Program-made: the position numbers and the translations under genes | The notes under the pieces: generated by a model | Told to the model about the DNA's origin: nothing | Seen by the model: only the letters and a program-made list of their open reading frames with translations | The model's database searches: none | NCBI GenBank assembly: GCA_964371945.1 | Contig: CAYJPA010000113.1 | Coordinates: forward strand, 1 to 13,793 | DNA: 13,793 bases | Origin: CAYJPA01 sp964371945 | GTDB taxonomy: Bacteria; Chloroflexota; Chloroflexia; Thermomicrobiales; UBA6265 | Direction of reading: 5' to 3' | Shown here: one piece after another, positions 13,701 to 13,793 of the stretch | Layout: each line of letters begins with the position of its first letter | Numbering within the stretch: position 1 is the stretch's first letter

Positions 13701-13793
13701 AACCAAGGTGTTGACGGTAAAGGACACCGCCGGTGGTTCAACCGTCTACGCGATCGCAAGAGACGAAAAAGACAAAGCGATTCTAGGAATGTG
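10792..13793 (+). CDS. Secreted SpaA/Cna-B-like multidomain surface protein, 3' end outside the window
   Basis: The frame is open for 1000 codons to the window edge. ATG 10792 has TGGAGG six bases upstream. Residues 1-35 form a signal peptide (basic start, LLAILLLGLTGV core, likely cut after SSA). A Thr/Pro/Glu linker with TLEPTQEPT-type repeats (about 38-128) should hold the domains away from the cell. Beta-rich SpaA/Cna-B (prealbumin-like) domains follow. The first (about 131-228) lacks Cys; six more run on with Cys pairs at 246/264, 340/360, 435/453, 528/546, 622/641 and 716/731; an Fn3-like domain (about 790-884) follows, then another Cys-pair domain (903/923). The motif is G-x-C-[FSW], about 15-20 residues, C-D-x-x-D-G-x-x-D-G, then a G-x-Y strand. 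Expected role: adhesin or cell-surface stalk. No anchor is visible because the end is missing. Confidence 0.85.
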   Translation, partial: MRSQSRALLAAACRYALLAILLLGLTGVDSLRSSAQEVTPTAESVVDETPTTDPTQEPTATLEPTQEPTVTLEPTSTPEPAESPAETPAETPSPTPTIEATATTTSIASPTSTLTKAPTRTATSEVSASAVNGTARLKAVDKNGNLVRRVAFDIYKDKGNGALGDKITFIGDTNDDGFTFYTAAPGNYVAVGSPFYPHPGLGQPTNTRFTIVADTTKYYTVVFLPLSKLVISVKDATTSALVPGACFNLYPPETEPYVPQLGACDADDGAADGKVTVNNVDRYTYLIHQSNGIPDYFTAADRGYKVTTLNTTLQLTISIQMGGRIDYTVTFGGQPLAGSCSRIWTADTQGEPDQYAGGACDSDDGANDGKIAFRGLAADDYAVWLDPPSGYVKPGFKTAHVVLRQSTALSADVVKTGVLTIHIKNELNQPLTGGCFILSRFENDSYYDSTHLCDGGGGDADGTIEVANLQPANYAITQYGTVLGYVPIPPVFFTMTTADESIDAVFGVGAAIVIHLKDGNGDALPGGCFGVAGAIEGDPTMSVGSCDSWDGSNDGTTTMKGLRARSYEITQGTAPPKFGLAAPQSFTATGTETHTFEMVNLPYGKIVIHKKKPNQQFLAGACFASFLQVNGADSYPSFYACDSDDGSSDGIIEIEVPAGAHRLQEYAAPPGYVPAEDVFVQVTSNATTETTIVDPIQSTITVSAEEVWGDPVGGLCWSLQKTGVEGFNSACDWQDGLDDGKTHFDSLKSGEYTVTLSSEVPSGHQFQPLSRIQLEAMTDQTVMAVFNQGAPKLKLGTYINNVTTTTIELYFESNQPVHGLVEYGLTDALGNSASGLEAFSAEQPIIITGLQPGMTYFLRVHGENGNGEFTEEIFSLRTRVAGPTGTVEIRKLNASSQPLPGACFSVFVNAGSAALGRWVAGGCDDFDANPLDGKLTLGGLPPGNYVLVEDQAPDGFSLAKKRTFAIVAGTTKVLTVKDTAGGSTVYAIARDEKDKAILGM
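11482..13680 (+). repeat. Coding repeats of about 282 bp (Cys-pair domains) inside the surface protein
   Basis: The first Cys of successive domains lies at residues 246, 340, 435, 528, 622 and 716, a period of 93-95 residues, and then at 903, two periods later with the Fn3-like domain filling the gap. The DNA copies are well diverged, so this is old domain duplication kept by selection, not recent slippage. Confidence 0.7.

Overview
This is a GC-rich bacterial fragment. The large secreted protein built from SpaA/Cna-B-like repeats, the IlvD style and the many dispersed hairpin repeats remind me of Chloroflexota (Thermomicrobia-like) genomes. That placement rests on memory and style only, because the window has no rRNA or other phylogenetic marker.

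Layout. (1) 1-1350: an IS630-family insertion sequence. Its transposase is split into two frames at a run of seven C, and it is bracketed by two copies of a palindromic repeat. (2) 1351-2763: a non-coding stretch with a degenerate inverted repeat, then two overlapping genes for small membrane proteins of unknown function. (3) 2854-2891: a perfect 38-nt palindrome lies between convergent genes and probably terminates both. (4) 2906-4675 (-): ilvD, dihydroxy-acid dehydratase of branched-chain amino acid synthesis. Further upstream on the same strand are a DinB-like protein gene (5036-5701) and then a decayed second copy of the ilvD 5' end (5751-5843). (5) 6046-8274 (+): an apparent promoter and three unfamiliar genes, the first two overlapping by 17 nt. 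The first and second look like a translationally coupled pair and the third encodes a small membrane-anchored protein. (6) 8776-10143: a PD-(D/E)XK nuclease-like gene without a normal start (-), a YCII/DGPF-domain gene (+), and a second copy of the nuclease 5' end (-) whose frame runs straight into a dispersed hairpin repeat. (7) 10281-10654: a 101-bp tandem repeat and a block of nested inverted repeats. (8) 10792 to the window end (+): an open frame of 1000 codons for a secreted or surface protein with a signal peptide, a Thr/Pro linker and serial ~94-residue domains that each carry a Cys pair and an Asp/Gly-rich loop.

Only ilvD has a secure metabolic role. The rest resembles an accessory region shaped by duplication, repeat insertion and an IS. 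The best candidates for something undescribed are the 6108-8274 cassette, the repeat-disrupted nuclease pair, the structured block at 10519-10654 and the seven Cys-pair modules of the surface protein.
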